A DNA stretch of 64,000 nt, from positions 1 through 64,000 of the forward strand of contig JAFROT010000003.1 in the NCBI GenBank assembly GCA_017429525.1. The letters run 5' to 3'. Below, in pieces: positions 19,206 to 27,328 of the stretch (positions within the stretch are counted from its first letter, which is position 1; each line of letters starts with the position of its first letter). The DNA comes from Bacteroidaceae bacterium (GTDB taxonomy: Bacteria > Bacteroidota > Bacteroidia > Bacteroidales > Bacteroidaceae). The notes beneath the pieces were generated by a model that was not told the origin of the DNA, searched no databases, and saw nothing but the letters and a program-made list of their open reading frames with translations. The translations under genes and the position numbers were made by a program.

Positions 19206-20735
19206 ATGAGAGATTACATACTTCACCTATTCATTTTCCTGTCAGCCTTTACTTTCGTCGGCTGCTCGAGTCGGCCGTCGGCAGTGCCTACGTCTTTCGT
19301 TGAGGTGACGGACACAGCCGCCATCTATCCCGACTATCGCGACGTCACTATACCGCCGAATATTGCACCACTCAACTTCATGGTCAATGACACATTGGCT
19401 GATTCCTTCGTGGCAGACATCGGAGGCATCGTCTGCGGAGCTACCGACGACGGCAAGTTCGACATCGACTCCACCGCTTGGCGACGACTGCTCGTTGACC
19501 ATCGAGGCAAAGATTTCAAAGTCAGTATCTATGCTCATCGTCAAAAAGGATGGGTGCGCCATCCGTCGTTCACCATCTCTGTAGCCGAAGAAGATATTGA
19601 CTCTTATGTTACCTACCGACTCATCGAACCAGGCTACGAACTCTATTATCAACTCGGCATCTACCAGCGCAACCTGACCAATTTTGACGTTACCACGATC
19701 TACGAAAACAATCGCGATCACACCTCCGGCGAGAGCCATTGCATCAACTGCCATAACTTCCAGAACAACGACGCCGACCGAATGTTCCTGCACGTGCGTG
19801 AGAACCACAAAGGCACCGTCTTCACCAATGGCAAGGACGCCCATAAGATCCTCATCAAGCACGACAGCATTATCGCCTCCGGAGCCTATGGCCACTGGCA
19901 TCCTACGATGCCCCTCGTCGCTTATTCCACCAATCGGACGGCACAAGTCTTTCACATGCATTACCCCGAGAAAATAGAAGTCTACGACAGCGAATCCGAC
20001 CTCCTGCTCTACGACGTCGAGCACAACAGCGTTCGCCACATCATTCGCACGTCCGACCATTTCGAGACCTTCCCAACCTGGTCGGCCGACGGCACGCGCC
20101 TCTATTACTGCGACGCACGTCTGCCTCAAGTAGAATATGACAACTTCGAAGCCAATCTCGTCGTTCGCTACGACAGCCTGCTCTACGACCTCTATTCCCT
20201 ACCTTTCGACACCATCACTCGCACCTTTGGAGAGCCTCGTCTCGAAGTCAGCGCCAGCCCTTATCACCTCAGTTGCAGCGTACCACGCATCAGTCCCGAC
20301 GGACGATATATGCTCTATGCGCTCGCACGCTATGGTCAGTTCCATCTCTATCACCAGAGTTCAGACCTGTGGATAAAAGATTTGGAAAAGGAGAGCGACA
20401 ATCCCATCTATTCTGAAAATTCCTATCCCCTCACCGCCACCAATTCCGACAACTCAGAGAGCTACTGCTGCTGGTCGTCAAACAGCAGATGGATAGTCTT
20501 TAGCAGCAGACGCGAAGACAACGACTACACACGCACTTATATAGCCTATATCGATCGCAACGGTCAAGGTCATCGTGCCTTCCTGCTGCCACAGCGGGAT
20601 CCAGAGTACAACCTGCTGCTCATCAAGAGTTTCAACGTGCCCGAGCTTACGCGCAATGCCGTGCAGGTATCGCAATCTACGATGAAGCACGTCATCGTCA
20701 ACACCGAAGCAGAACTGGCTACCTACGAAGAGTGA
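19206..20735 (+). CDS. Beta-propeller (PD40/TolB-like) lipoprotein with CxxCH motif (copy 2)
   Basis: 509 residues. Lipoprotein signal MRDYILHLFIFLSAFTFVGC with the lipid-attachment cysteine at residue 20. CINCH at residues 179-183 corresponds to CVNCH in copy 1. Propeller blades are marked by HPTMPLVAYSTNR, FPTWSADGTRLYY, PRISPDGRYMLY and WSSNSRWIVFSSRR. The ends of the two copies are almost alike (FNVPELTRNAVQ, AELATYEE), but the copy-1 low-complexity insert is missing. Conservation of both cysteines and the histidine across the duplication argues that the motif is functional. Role unknown; probably paired with the membrane protein at 17556. Confidence 0.75.
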   Translation: MRDYILHLFIFLSAFTFVGCSSRPSAVPTSFVEVTDTAAIYPDYRDVTIPPNIAPLNFMVNDTLADSFVADIGGIVCGATDDGKFDIDSTAWRRLLVDHRGKDFKVSIYAHRQKGWVRHPSFTISVAEEDIDSYVTYRLIEPGYELYYQLGIYQRNLTNFDVTTIYENNRDHTSGESHCINCHNFQNNDADRMFLHVRENHKGTVFTNGKDAHKILIKHDSIIASGAYGHWHPTMPLVAYSTNRTAQVFHMHYPEKIEVYDSESDLLLYDVEHNSVRHIIRTSDHFETFPTWSADGTRLYYCDARLPQVEYDNFEANLVVRYDSLLYDLYSLPFDTITRTFGEPRLEVSASPYHLSCSVPRISPDGRYMLYALARYGQFHLYHQSSDLWIKDLEKESDNPIYSENSYPLTATNSDNSESYCCWSSNSRWIVFSSRREDNDYTRTYIAYIDRNGQGHRAFLLPQRDPEYNLLLIKSFNVPELTRNAVQVSQSTMKHVIVNTEAELATYEE

Positions 20736-20752
20736 TGAAGCTTAGAAACGCT

Positions 20753-20811
20753 GAAACGCTGAAAGATAGTTATTCAAGCAAACGATGACTTAACGAACCT
20801 TTCAGCGCTTC
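20753..20811 (+). repeat. Inverted repeat, possible terminator of the duplicated pair
   Basis: CGCTGAAAG (20757-20765) pairs with CTTTCAGCG (20799-20807), and GAA/TTC extend the arms with one mismatch. The loop is about 33 nt and no T-run follows. It may end the operon stopping at 20735. Confidence 0.4.
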
Positions 20812-20895
20812 AATGGTTACGTGCTCCATCAGTTACGTATTTTCAAATAAAGTTAAATGATTTGAACAGAAGAACATTATATGCGCGAATTGACG

Positions 20896-20903
20896 TACTT
20901 TTG
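20896..20903 (+). promoter_or_regulatory. -7 promoter box, start codon 7 nt downstream
   Basis: TACTTTTG followed by C fits TAnnTTTG. The ATG at 20911 lies only 7 nt later, which suggests a leaderless or nearly leaderless transcript and excludes the in-frame ATG at 20881. No good -33 element was seen. Confidence 0.55.
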
Positions 20904-20910
20904 CGGCGCA

Positions 20911-21582
20911 ATGCAAAAGCGAAGATTCGATAAGGTCGTTCTCGGGTGGTGGATAGCGCTCATTGCGCTGTTGCCTGCACATACCGTTGCTCAAGATGAA
21001 TGGCTCACCGAGGAGGAAGAGATTGCCACCATGGAAGCCCAACTGCCTTCGTGCATTGATCTCGTCTTCTATCGCTATACAAAGCCTGCCATCGAGAATG
21101 GCGAAAAAGTCTGGACCTATTTGATGCCCGAGCTGCCCGTCTATCCGCCCATGAAGTTCAAGAGCGAGCGACAGCGGAAACAGTTCAATCGGATGGTCAA
21201 CAACGTCAAGCGCGTGCTGCCACTGGCCAAGAAGGCTAATATGATGCTCACCGAGACCTACGAAGTGCTGGAATCGCTGCCCACGAAGGCTGAAAAGGAC
21301 GCTCACATCAAAGCCGTGGAGCGCGACCTGAAGAAGCAATATACGCCCGAGATGAAGAAACTCACCTATTCACAGGGCAAGTTGCTCATCAAACTCGTCG
21401 ATCGCGAGTGCAATCAGTCCAGCTACGAAATCGTACAAGCCTTCCTCGGACCTGCTCGAGCCACTTTCTATCAGATCTTCGCCTGGACCTTCAAGGCCAG
21501 CCTGAAGAAAGAGTATGATCCCGATGGCGACGACCGCCTCGTAGAGCGCATCGTGCGTCAAGTAGAAACCGGACAACTGTAA
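20911..21582 (+). CDS. DUF4294 family exported protein
   Basis: 223 residues from ATG 20911. A signal peptide (VVLGWWIALIALLPAHTVAQ) precedes the family pattern: DLVFYRYTKPAIENGEKVW, MKFKSERQRKQFNRMVNNVK, then LTYSQGKLLIKLVDRECNQ, FYQIFAWTFKASLKKEYDPD and a final ERIVRQVETG. These fit DUF4294, a Bacteroidetes-restricted family of unknown function. The first in-frame ATG (20881) overlaps the promoter box. Mostly helical and strongly charged after the signal; likely periplasmic. It is monocistronic, between the duplicated lipoprotein pair and a convergent intergenic repeat region. Confidence 0.8.
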   Translation: MQKRRFDKVVLGWWIALIALLPAHTVAQDEWLTEEEEIATMEAQLPSCIDLVFYRYTKPAIENGEKVWTYLMPELPVYPPMKFKSERQRKQFNRMVNNVKRVLPLAKKANMMLTETYEVLESLPTKAEKDAHIKAVERDLKKQYTPEMKKLTYSQGKLLIKLVDRECNQSSYEIVQAFLGPARATFYQIFAWTFKASLKKEYDPDGDDRLVERIVRQVETGQL

Positions 21583-21601
21583 ATAGCCCTCTCAACCATT
21601 T

Positions 21602-21609
21602 TACTTTTG
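21602..21609 (+). promoter_or_regulatory. Orphan -7 promoter box facing a hairpin, possible small RNA
   Basis: TACTTTTG followed by C lies 20 nt after the DUF4294 stop with no ORF behind it. The next element on the + strand is the hairpin at 21722-21751, so a transcript of roughly 140 nt is possible. No convincing -33 was found, and the box may be chance. Confidence 0.3.
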
Positions 21610-21721
21610 CCTCTCATCACACGAATAATCGCTTTCGACTACGCCTGTATTCATAAAAGCTCAAGCGAATAATCGAGAAAAAAGCTACCTATAGCATTAG
21701 CCTTTTACACATATATATATT

Positions 21722-21751
21722 AGAGGTGGATCACCATGGTGGTCCACCTCT
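21722..21751. terminator. Hairpin between convergent genes
   Basis: AGAGGTGGA (21722-21730) pairs with TCCACCTCT (21743-21751), and the inside (CACC/GGTG) continues to pair. It can fold on either strand between convergent genes ending at 21582 and 21943, so it may be a two-way terminator, though T-runs are weak. Confidence 0.5.
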
Positions 21752-21761
21752 TACCTGTATT

Positions 21762-21915
21762 CGCGTAAGACGATACGTATAGACGTGTAAGCTGATACGT
21801 ATAGACGTGTAAGCCTATACATATAGACGCGTAAGCCTATACATATAGACGCACAAGCCTATACATATAGACGCGTAAGCTGATACATATAGACGCGTAA
21901 GCTGGTACGTATAGA
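21762..21915. repeat. Tandem array: seven 22-bp repeats
   Basis: Seven consecutive 22-bp units start at 21762, 21784, 21806, 21828, 21850, 21872 and 21894. The consensus begins CGYGTAAGCYKATACRTA and ends TAGA. Units differ at a few fixed positions. The array fills the space between the hairpin at 21722 and the 3' end of the convergent methyltransferase gene. A second array with the same period, phase and partial sequence is at 37084-37193. Confidence 0.95.
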
Positions 21916-21942
21916 CGTTAATGAATTTAGGTTTATCCTTTA

Positions 21943-22491
21943 TTATACTAAGCTTGAGTTCATCAGCCTGTTCTGAGCAAAATGCCAGATGATGATGCCT
22001 GCTGTCACGCTGACGTTCATAGAATGTTTCGTGCCGAACTGGGGAATCTCGAGACAACCGTCGCAAGCATCGACGACTTGCTGCTGAACGCCTTTCACTT
22101 CATTTCCGAGGATAACGGCGTACTTCTGTTGAAAATCAGGAGTGAAGTCCGTCAGCATTGTAGATCCTTCGCATTGCTCGACAGCCAAAATCGTGTAGCC
22201 TTCATCGCGCAACCACGCTACGGCTTCCATCGTGTCGCCAAAGTGACGCCAGGCCACGCTGTCCTCTGCTCCGAGCGCTGTCTTATGAATCTCAACATTC
22301 GGAGGTGTCGCCGTGATGCCACAGAGGACGACAGCAGCAACCCGAAACGCATCGCCCGTGCGAAAGACGCTGCCAACGTTATAGAGCGAGCGAACACCGT
22401 CGAGCACCACCACAAGCGGCATCTTCTCAGCCTCGTGAAACTGCTCAACGGTCATTCGACCCATTTCTGTTATCTTCAGCTTACGCAGCAT
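21943..22491 (-). CDS. SpoU/TrmH-family RNA 2'-O-methyltransferase
   Basis: 182 residues. The SPOUT signature is clear: an N-terminal VVVLDGVRSLYNVGSVFRTGD (asparagine and arginine of motif 1), AVILGNEVKGV (motif 2) and IPQFGTKHSMNVSVTAGI (motif 3, knotted SAM site). The family methylates a ribose 2'-OH in tRNA or rRNA using SAM; the exact site cannot be told. It is short, close to the catalytic domain alone, without the N-terminal RNA-binding domain of RlmB. It lies 55 nt after nadA in the same direction and may share its transcript. Its 3' end faces the 22-bp repeat array. Confidence 0.88.
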   Translation of the reverse strand: MLRKLKITEMGRMTVEQFHEAEKMPLVVVLDGVRSLYNVGSVFRTGDAFRVAAVVLCGITATPPNVEIHKTALGAEDSVAWRHFGDTMEAVAWLRDEGYTILAVEQCEGSTMLTDFTPDFQQKYAVILGNEVKGVQQQVVDACDGCLEIPQFGTKHSMNVSVTAGIIIWHFAQNRLMNSSLV

Positions 22492-22546
22492 TGAATTTAC
22501 GATTTATTACCAAACTTGCAATCTGACTTTCTTGCATCATCATTCA

Positions 22547-23572
22547 CTACAATCCAAGCTGCTTGCTGATGCTAAGCATGCGTTCGATGGGCTTAATGGC
22601 TTTGGCAGCTATGTCTGCGGGTACAGTGACGATAGGCTGCTCGTCGCGCAGGCAGCGGTAGAGCTTCTCGAGCGTCACCATTTTCATATACTCACATTCA
22701 TTACAAGCACAAGTGGAGTCGTCAGGAGGAGCTGGAATGAAAGTCTTCTCAGGTGCCGACTTCTGCATCTCGTGAAGGATGCCGCTCTCGGTAGCGACGA
22801 TAAACTCCTTGGCTTCGTCGGCAATAGCGAACTTCAACAGAGCTGCCGTAGAACCTACTTTGTCAGCAAGCTTCACGACGGGTCCCTTACACTCGGGATG
22901 AACGAGAATCTTGGCATCGGGATGCTCAGCCTTGAGCGCCAGAATCTTTTCGACGCTGAAGCGGGCATGCACGTGGCAAGCGCCGTTCCACAGGATCATG
23001 TTGCGTCCCGTAAGCGAATTAATGTAAGCGCCAAGGTTCTGGTCGGGACCGAAAATAATAGGCGCGTCCTCAGGCAGTGACTCTACAATCTGGCGTGCAT
23101 TGGAACTGGTGACGACGACATCCGTCACAGCCTTCGTGGCGGCTGTCGTATTGACATAGCTCACGACGGTATGCCCTGGATGAGCAGCCACGAAAGCGGC
23201 AAACTCGTCAGCTGGGCAACTCTCGGCCAGCGAACAGGTGGCAGCGGGATCAGGCACCAGCACCTTCTTGTCGGGACAAAGGATAGCTGCCGTCTCGCCC
23301 ATGAAATGTACGCCACAGAGCACGATGATGTCAGCATCGGTCTTGGCGGCTTGCTGCGCCAGAGCGAGGCTGTCGCCGATGAAGTCTGCAATATCCTGGA
23401 CTTCGCCATTAACGTAATAGTGAGCCATGATGACGGCATTCTTCTCTTTGGCCAGACGGCGGATTTCGGCTTTCAGTTCGGCATGGCTGAGCGCAGAGGC
23501 AGCTTTCTTCTCGGCTTCAGCTTTCGATGTATTGCAGCTGTAGACTGCACAAGTGGTTTGAGTTTTCGACAT
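22547..23572 (-). CDS. nadA: Quinolinate synthase A
   Basis: 341 residues from the ATG at 23572; the frame is open to 23641, but the -7 box at 23659-23666 and family length favour 23572. NadA condenses iminoaspartate with dihydroxyacetone phosphate to quinolinate in NAD synthesis using a 4Fe-4S cluster. The motif HYYVNGEVQDIADFIGDS is at 51-68. The three cluster cysteines are C113 (CSLAESCP), C199 (NGACH) and C293 (CEYMKM); two further cysteines (288, 290) precede the last. nadB and nadC are not in the window. It is the first gene of a minus-strand pair with the SpoU methyltransferase. Confidence 0.95.
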   Translation of the reverse strand: MSKTQTTCAVYSCNTSKAEAEKKAASALSHAELKAEIRRLAKEKNAVIMAHYYVNGEVQDIADFIGDSLALAQQAAKTDADIIVLCGVHFMGETAAILCPDKKVLVPDPAATCSLAESCPADEFAAFVAAHPGHTVVSYVNTTAATKAVTDVVVTSSNARQIVESLPEDAPIIFGPDQNLGAYINSLTGRNMILWNGACHVHARFSVEKILALKAEHPDAKILVHPECKGPVVKLADKVGSTAALLKFAIADEAKEFIVATESGILHEMQKSAPEKTFIPAPPDDSTCACNECEYMKMVTLEKLYRCLRDEQPIVTVPADIAAKAIKPIERMLSISKQLGL

Positions 23573-23658
23573 AGTATTATATAGATTGTTTATTTCTTTT
23601 TTCGGAAAAAAGAGTTTATGATAATGTATATTGGCTGTCAATTCTGTTAATAACTCTG

Positions 23659-23666
23659 CAAAGGTA
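23659..23666 (-). promoter_or_regulatory. -7 promoter box of nadA
   Basis: On the minus strand this reads TACCTTTG followed by C, a good -7 box, 86 nt before the chosen nadA start. Around it the DNA is rich in A/T and in repeats of AACTT and AAGTT. The whole nadA-porZ space (23573-24151) holds no gene that I can see. Confidence 0.65.
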
Positions 23667-23860
23667 CATATTTTCAGCCAAATAAGTTGTCGATAACTTG
23701 AAAAAAGTGGTTAAAAACTTTTTTATAACTTATCATTAACTTTTTTTGCAGTATGAAAGAAAAAACAGGTAAGCGTTTTCAACAGTTTTGAAAACTTGTT
23801 TCGACAGCTGTTGACAAAGAATAGACAGGATTATTGACAAGAATAGGATAGGAAATAGGG

Positions 23861-23907
23861 ATGACGAATAATGGACGACGTAAGGATTTTCATCGATTAT
23901 TCGTCAT
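23861..23907. repeat. Inverted repeat with ATGACGAAT arms
   Basis: ATGACGAATAAT (23861-23872) pairs perfectly with ATTATTCGTCAT (23896-23907) around a 23-nt loop. The arm core ATGACGAAT is the same as in the large inverted repeat at 42071-42185, so the two may be members of one repeat family. Confidence 0.7.
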
Positions 23908-23946
23908 AAGTAGTCGAACAATAATATTTGAATAGATTCTTGAAGG

Positions 23947-24011
23947 GTCCGCTCGGCATTCCGAAGTGTGACGCTTGATACCTCAGGAAGCTTCGCAAGC
24001 GCCGAGCGGAC
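23947..24011. repeat. Inverted repeat with GTCCGCTCGGC arms
   Basis: GTCCGCTCGGC (23947-23957) pairs with GCCGAGCGGAC (24001-24011); inside, CGAAG and CTTCG can form a second stem. GC-rich arms stand out from the AT-rich surroundings. It may end the porZ transcript, which stops at 24152, or be an inserted palindromic element. Confidence 0.65.
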
Positions 24012-24151
24012 GATTAGATTTATGAAGATTGGCATCAAATATAAACTATTGTTGGAGTTTGATTTAGACGTCAATCGACATCAATTCAAACATCAATCTT
24101 CATTAATTTATTGTATAAAATATTTTTGTGCATTTACTTAAGAGAATGGTA

Positions 24152-26632
24152 TTATATGATAAATGCTATCTTTCGGATGACGGCTTTCTTACCGTCGGGT
24201 GTGCTGGCAATGAGGTTGTAGATGCCTGAAGCGACGCGCTTGCCGTGGGTGTTGCAGCCATTCCAGGTGAAGGTGCCTCCGTTGCTGGTGCCACTGAAGA
24301 TGAGTTGACCTGTAGACGAAGTAATTTTTACTTCGCAGTCTTCTACCAAACCGCGCACGATGATGGGACCGTTATAGTCGGGCTCAACAGGATTAGGGAA
24401 TATCTCGATGCTATCTTTGTCGAGTTCTTCCTCAGGAGCTGTAGCATCAGAGACAAAGCTGCAGAGACCCTTGTCGGTGGCGAACATGACTTGTCCGTTT
24501 GAGGGATGAATGACGATGTCGAAGATATCATCGGAGGGAATAGGCGAGTTCTCTGTCGTAAAGTGATAGATTTCTTCCTGGCAGTCGGCACTGATAAAGA
24601 AGATTCCATTCTCCTGCGTGCCAAACCATTTTCGACCGCCACCATCGATGGCGATGGCAGTTATGGGAATTCCGTTGAGCAGGTAGTCAGCTAAACCGCT
24701 TCCATCGTTGCGCGACACCTTTACTTGTTCGAAATTGAAGTTGGTATTGCGGAAAGTAGTTGGATCTGCAATAAGGAAGGGACCCAGGTTGGTGCCCACC
24801 CAAACGCTTCCGTCGACGTCCTCGGCTGCGCAGAAGAATCCATCGGGCGTGTAGCTGGTGCCGTCCTGATTGATGAGCGTTTCTCGTAGTTGGCGGTGGT
24901 CGTCGGCACTATTGTCGATGGTATTCTTATAATCAAGCATGAAGATACCGCGTGCATCCATTCGGCGACTGGTAATCCAAGCCCATCCACGACTGTCGAA
25001 ATAGATATTGTCAAGCGTAGATGCCGCCTGTACTTCGGGGCAAGGGATACCTGTCCACGTGCCATCGGGACGCATCACGCGAATTGTCGTATCTTGTCGG
25101 CCCTGCGTACAGTTGAGCACCCACAAGTTACCCTCTCGGTCGTATTGCAGTCCGTCGCCAACGACGAAATATTGGGGCGTAGCCACTGCGGGCAGAATGG
25201 ATTGCATAGGGCTGTTCTCCAATCCGACGTGACCAATGCATTGGTCATCCTTGAATTCGAATATACCGCTGCGAGTAGTGCCTACATAGAAGTGACTGGC
25301 ATCCTTGGGATCGTTGACGATATTGGTGACGTCTTGATAGATTTCGTTCGGTAAGAGCGTAGCCACGGACTGCGGGTCGAAGTTGACCCAAGTGCCGTCG
25401 CTCTCGAGAATCATGGCTGTACCTGGACGCGACGATGCTGTATAGTGGCGATTGCCACCGGCTATCATCAATCGGTCGCCGCTGTAGCGCAAGTGATAGG
25501 TATAGTTGTGTAGCGGGCTGTTGGGATGAATCTTTTGCGTAGTCAATTGGAAAGTATTGCCGTCGAGCGTATAACCTTGCAAGCCCTGGTATCCATCGCT
25601 TGCCCAGAATGTATTTCCTTGCACAGTCAACTGATTCCAAGTGAAATTACCCGTGATGGTCTGATAATCATTTTTATTATTGAAGAGGCAGGTGGTCTGA
25701 GCGTTACCGACGATGAGTTGGTTGGCGCTATTCGTCCAGAAAGTAGCTTTATTCAGCTGAATAAGTTTGCTGAATGAAGTGACTTCGGGATTCGAAATCA
25801 TGACGTTATTGCCCACTTGAGCCCATAAGCAACCATCGAAGAACTCCATGAAAGTGGCCGAAAAGCTGTTGTTGAGTTTCTTCCAGTTGTTCTTGTCCTG
25901 CAGGTTGTCGTTGAGTGAGCCTTGCCATAGGCCTGAGGATGAAGCGGCAAAGATGTGCGTGTCTGTGGCCGTACAAGCGGTGATGCTCGTCTCGAGATTA
26001 TAGGTCTTACTGATGATGGCCTCATTCATATCAATCACGACAATGCCGAAGCCGGTGCAGACGTAGGCCAGCGAGCCTACGATGTGAACGTTATTGACCT
26101 TCTTGTTCTGCATCGAGCTGTTCTTGAGTTGTGCCAGATTAATGACGTCGTCGTCGTTTTCGGTAGAGAGTAGGTCAATATTGCCATTGTCATAGATAAT
26201 GATCAATCGGTGAGCTTGCTCGCTATAACGGATGAACTCGATGGTGACATCGTTAAGCTGCCGCATCCAGTCGAAGGTGGTGATACTCTGATCGTCGATA
26301 TCGTAGGCCATGAGATTGCTCTCCATGAGCGCATAGATACGATTGCCGACAGGAATGTTATACGTACAGACGGTGTAAGCGGGATAAATCTGCCATGAGC
26401 CTATGCTCTGTGCAAAGGAACTGAGCGGTCGAAAGAACGAAAAGCTGAGAAAATGAAAAGTGAAGAACAGAAGTATAAGTCGTGCCCATCTGAACGACTT
26501 CAAAGATTGACTCCCCTGCCCTATCTCTTTTGAAGAGACGGAGAGTTGTTTTGATGTTTTATTATTGTTCATGTTCATTTCTATATATCTTTTATTTTCA
26601 CTTTTTCGCTCGTTCTTTAGGGAAGAATCCAT
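24152..26632 (-). CDS. porZ: PorZ-type beta-propeller protein of the type IX secretion system
   Basis: Up to 826 residues. Starts at 26632, 26578 or 26572 are all possible; the hydrophobic signal segment (LILLFFTFHFLSFSFF, then SSFAQS) sits at about 50-75 of the longest form. After the cleavage site comes SIGSWQIYPAY..., the start typical of the PorZ N-terminal propeller, followed by many blade-like repeats (AYVCTGFGIVVIDM, LWVLNCTQGRQD, WVGTNLGPFLI, KWFGTQENGIFFI, VMFATDKGLCSF). The C-terminus (EIFPNPVEPDYNG, VKITSSTGQLI, ASGIYNLI) is a type A T9SS sorting-like domain. PorZ helps deliver A-LPS to the T9SS attachment complex. It is the last gene of the leuS-yitT-rdgB-porZ run. Confidence 0.85.
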   Translation of the reverse strand: MDSSLKNERKSENKRYIEMNMNNNKTSKQLSVSSKEIGQGSQSLKSFRWARLILLFFTFHFLSFSFFRPLSSFAQSIGSWQIYPAYTVCTYNIPVGNRIYALMESNLMAYDIDDQSITTFDWMRQLNDVTIEFIRYSEQAHRLIIIYDNGNIDLLSTENDDDVINLAQLKNSSMQNKKVNNVHIVGSLAYVCTGFGIVVIDMNEAIISKTYNLETSITACTATDTHIFAASSSGLWQGSLNDNLQDKNNWKKLNNSFSATFMEFFDGCLWAQVGNNVMISNPEVTSFSKLIQLNKATFWTNSANQLIVGNAQTTCLFNNKNDYQTITGNFTWNQLTVQGNTFWASDGYQGLQGYTLDGNTFQLTTQKIHPNSPLHNYTYHLRYSGDRLMIAGGNRHYTASSRPGTAMILESDGTWVNFDPQSVATLLPNEIYQDVTNIVNDPKDASHFYVGTTRSGIFEFKDDQCIGHVGLENSPMQSILPAVATPQYFVVGDGLQYDREGNLWVLNCTQGRQDTTIRVMRPDGTWTGIPCPEVQAASTLDNIYFDSRGWAWITSRRMDARGIFMLDYKNTIDNSADDHRQLRETLINQDGTSYTPDGFFCAAEDVDGSVWVGTNLGPFLIADPTTFRNTNFNFEQVKVSRNDGSGLADYLLNGIPITAIAIDGGGRKWFGTQENGIFFISADCQEEIYHFTTENSPIPSDDIFDIVIHPSNGQVMFATDKGLCSFVSDATAPEEELDKDSIEIFPNPVEPDYNGPIIVRGLVEDCEVKITSSTGQLIFSGTSNGGTFTWNGCNTHGKRVASGIYNLIASTPDGKKAVIRKIAFII

Positions 26633-26710
26633 TCGCTTATCCGTTTATCCTAAAGAATAGAATCTTTTACGTTTTCAGTGATTCGGGCGTGAACCAATTC
26701 GTAGGATGAT

Positions 26711-27301
26711 TCAACTATTCTTGAGGAATTCAGCCAGCTTTTGTGTGGCTCGTCCTCGGTGGCTGATGGCATTCTTCTCGTCGGCTGTCATCTGGGCAAA
26801 ACAGCGGTCGTAGCCTTTGGGTTGGAAGACGGGATCGTAGCCAAATCCCTCGGTGCCGTGGCGTTCAGTGAGGATAGTTCCTTCGCAGATGCCTTCGAAC
26901 AGATATTCTTCTCCCTGATATAATAACGCAATGACGGTTCGAAATCTTGCGTTGCGGTTGTTATATTTTTCTAATTTCCGCAAAAGGAGTCGCATATTGG
27001 CATCGCTACTATGGGAATCTCCTTCGCCTGCGAGCTCAGCATATCGGGCAGTATGCACGCCCGGAGCACCGCCGAGGGCTTCGACTTCAAGACCCGTATC
27101 GTCGGCAAAGCAGTCGAGTCCGTAGTGTTCTTTGACGTAGCGCGCTTTCTGCAGGGCATTCCCTTCGAGTGTGTCGGCTGTCTCGGGAATATCCTCTGTA
27201 CAACCGATGTCTGCTAATCCCACAACTTGGAACTGCTGACCCAAGATTTGGCGCACTTCAGCGAGCTTGTGGGCATTGTTGGTGGCAAAGACAATTTTCA
27301 T
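26711..27301 (-). CDS. rdgB: RdgB/HAM1-family non-canonical purine NTP pyrophosphatase
   Basis: 196 residues from the ATG at 27301 (an in-frame ATG at 27325 is rejected because family members begin with MKIVFATNN). It hydrolyses ITP, dITP and XTP to monophosphates and keeps deaminated purines out of nucleic acids. Family motifs: [10 protein letters not shown] near the start, [34 protein letters not shown], and near the C-terminus [10 protein letters not shown] and [10 protein letters not shown]. It lies 27 nt after yitT and 78 nt before porZ, in the same direction. Length is normal for the family. Confidence 0.95.
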   Translation of the reverse strand: MKIVFATNNAHKLAEVRQILGQQFQVVGLADIGCTEDIPETADTLEGNALQKARYVKEHYGLDCFADDTGLEVEALGGAPGVHTARYAELAGEGDSHSSDANMRLLLRKLEKYNNRNARFRTVIALLYQGEEYLFEGICEGTILTERHGTEGFGYDPVFQPKGYDRCFAQMTADEKNAISHRGRATQKLAEFLKNS

Positions 27302-27328
27302 AGTTTCCAACTTTCTATTAACCAACGA

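Noticed and set aside
21762-21915. CRISPR array
   Set aside because: Units are contiguous 22-bp repeats without spacers, and no cas genes are in the window.
21815-22066. Minus-strand frame with repeated Y-x-Y-R-L-T-R-L-Y-V text
   Set aside because: It is only translation of the 22-bp tandem repeats read on the minus strand; the period is not a multiple of three and the phase drifts.
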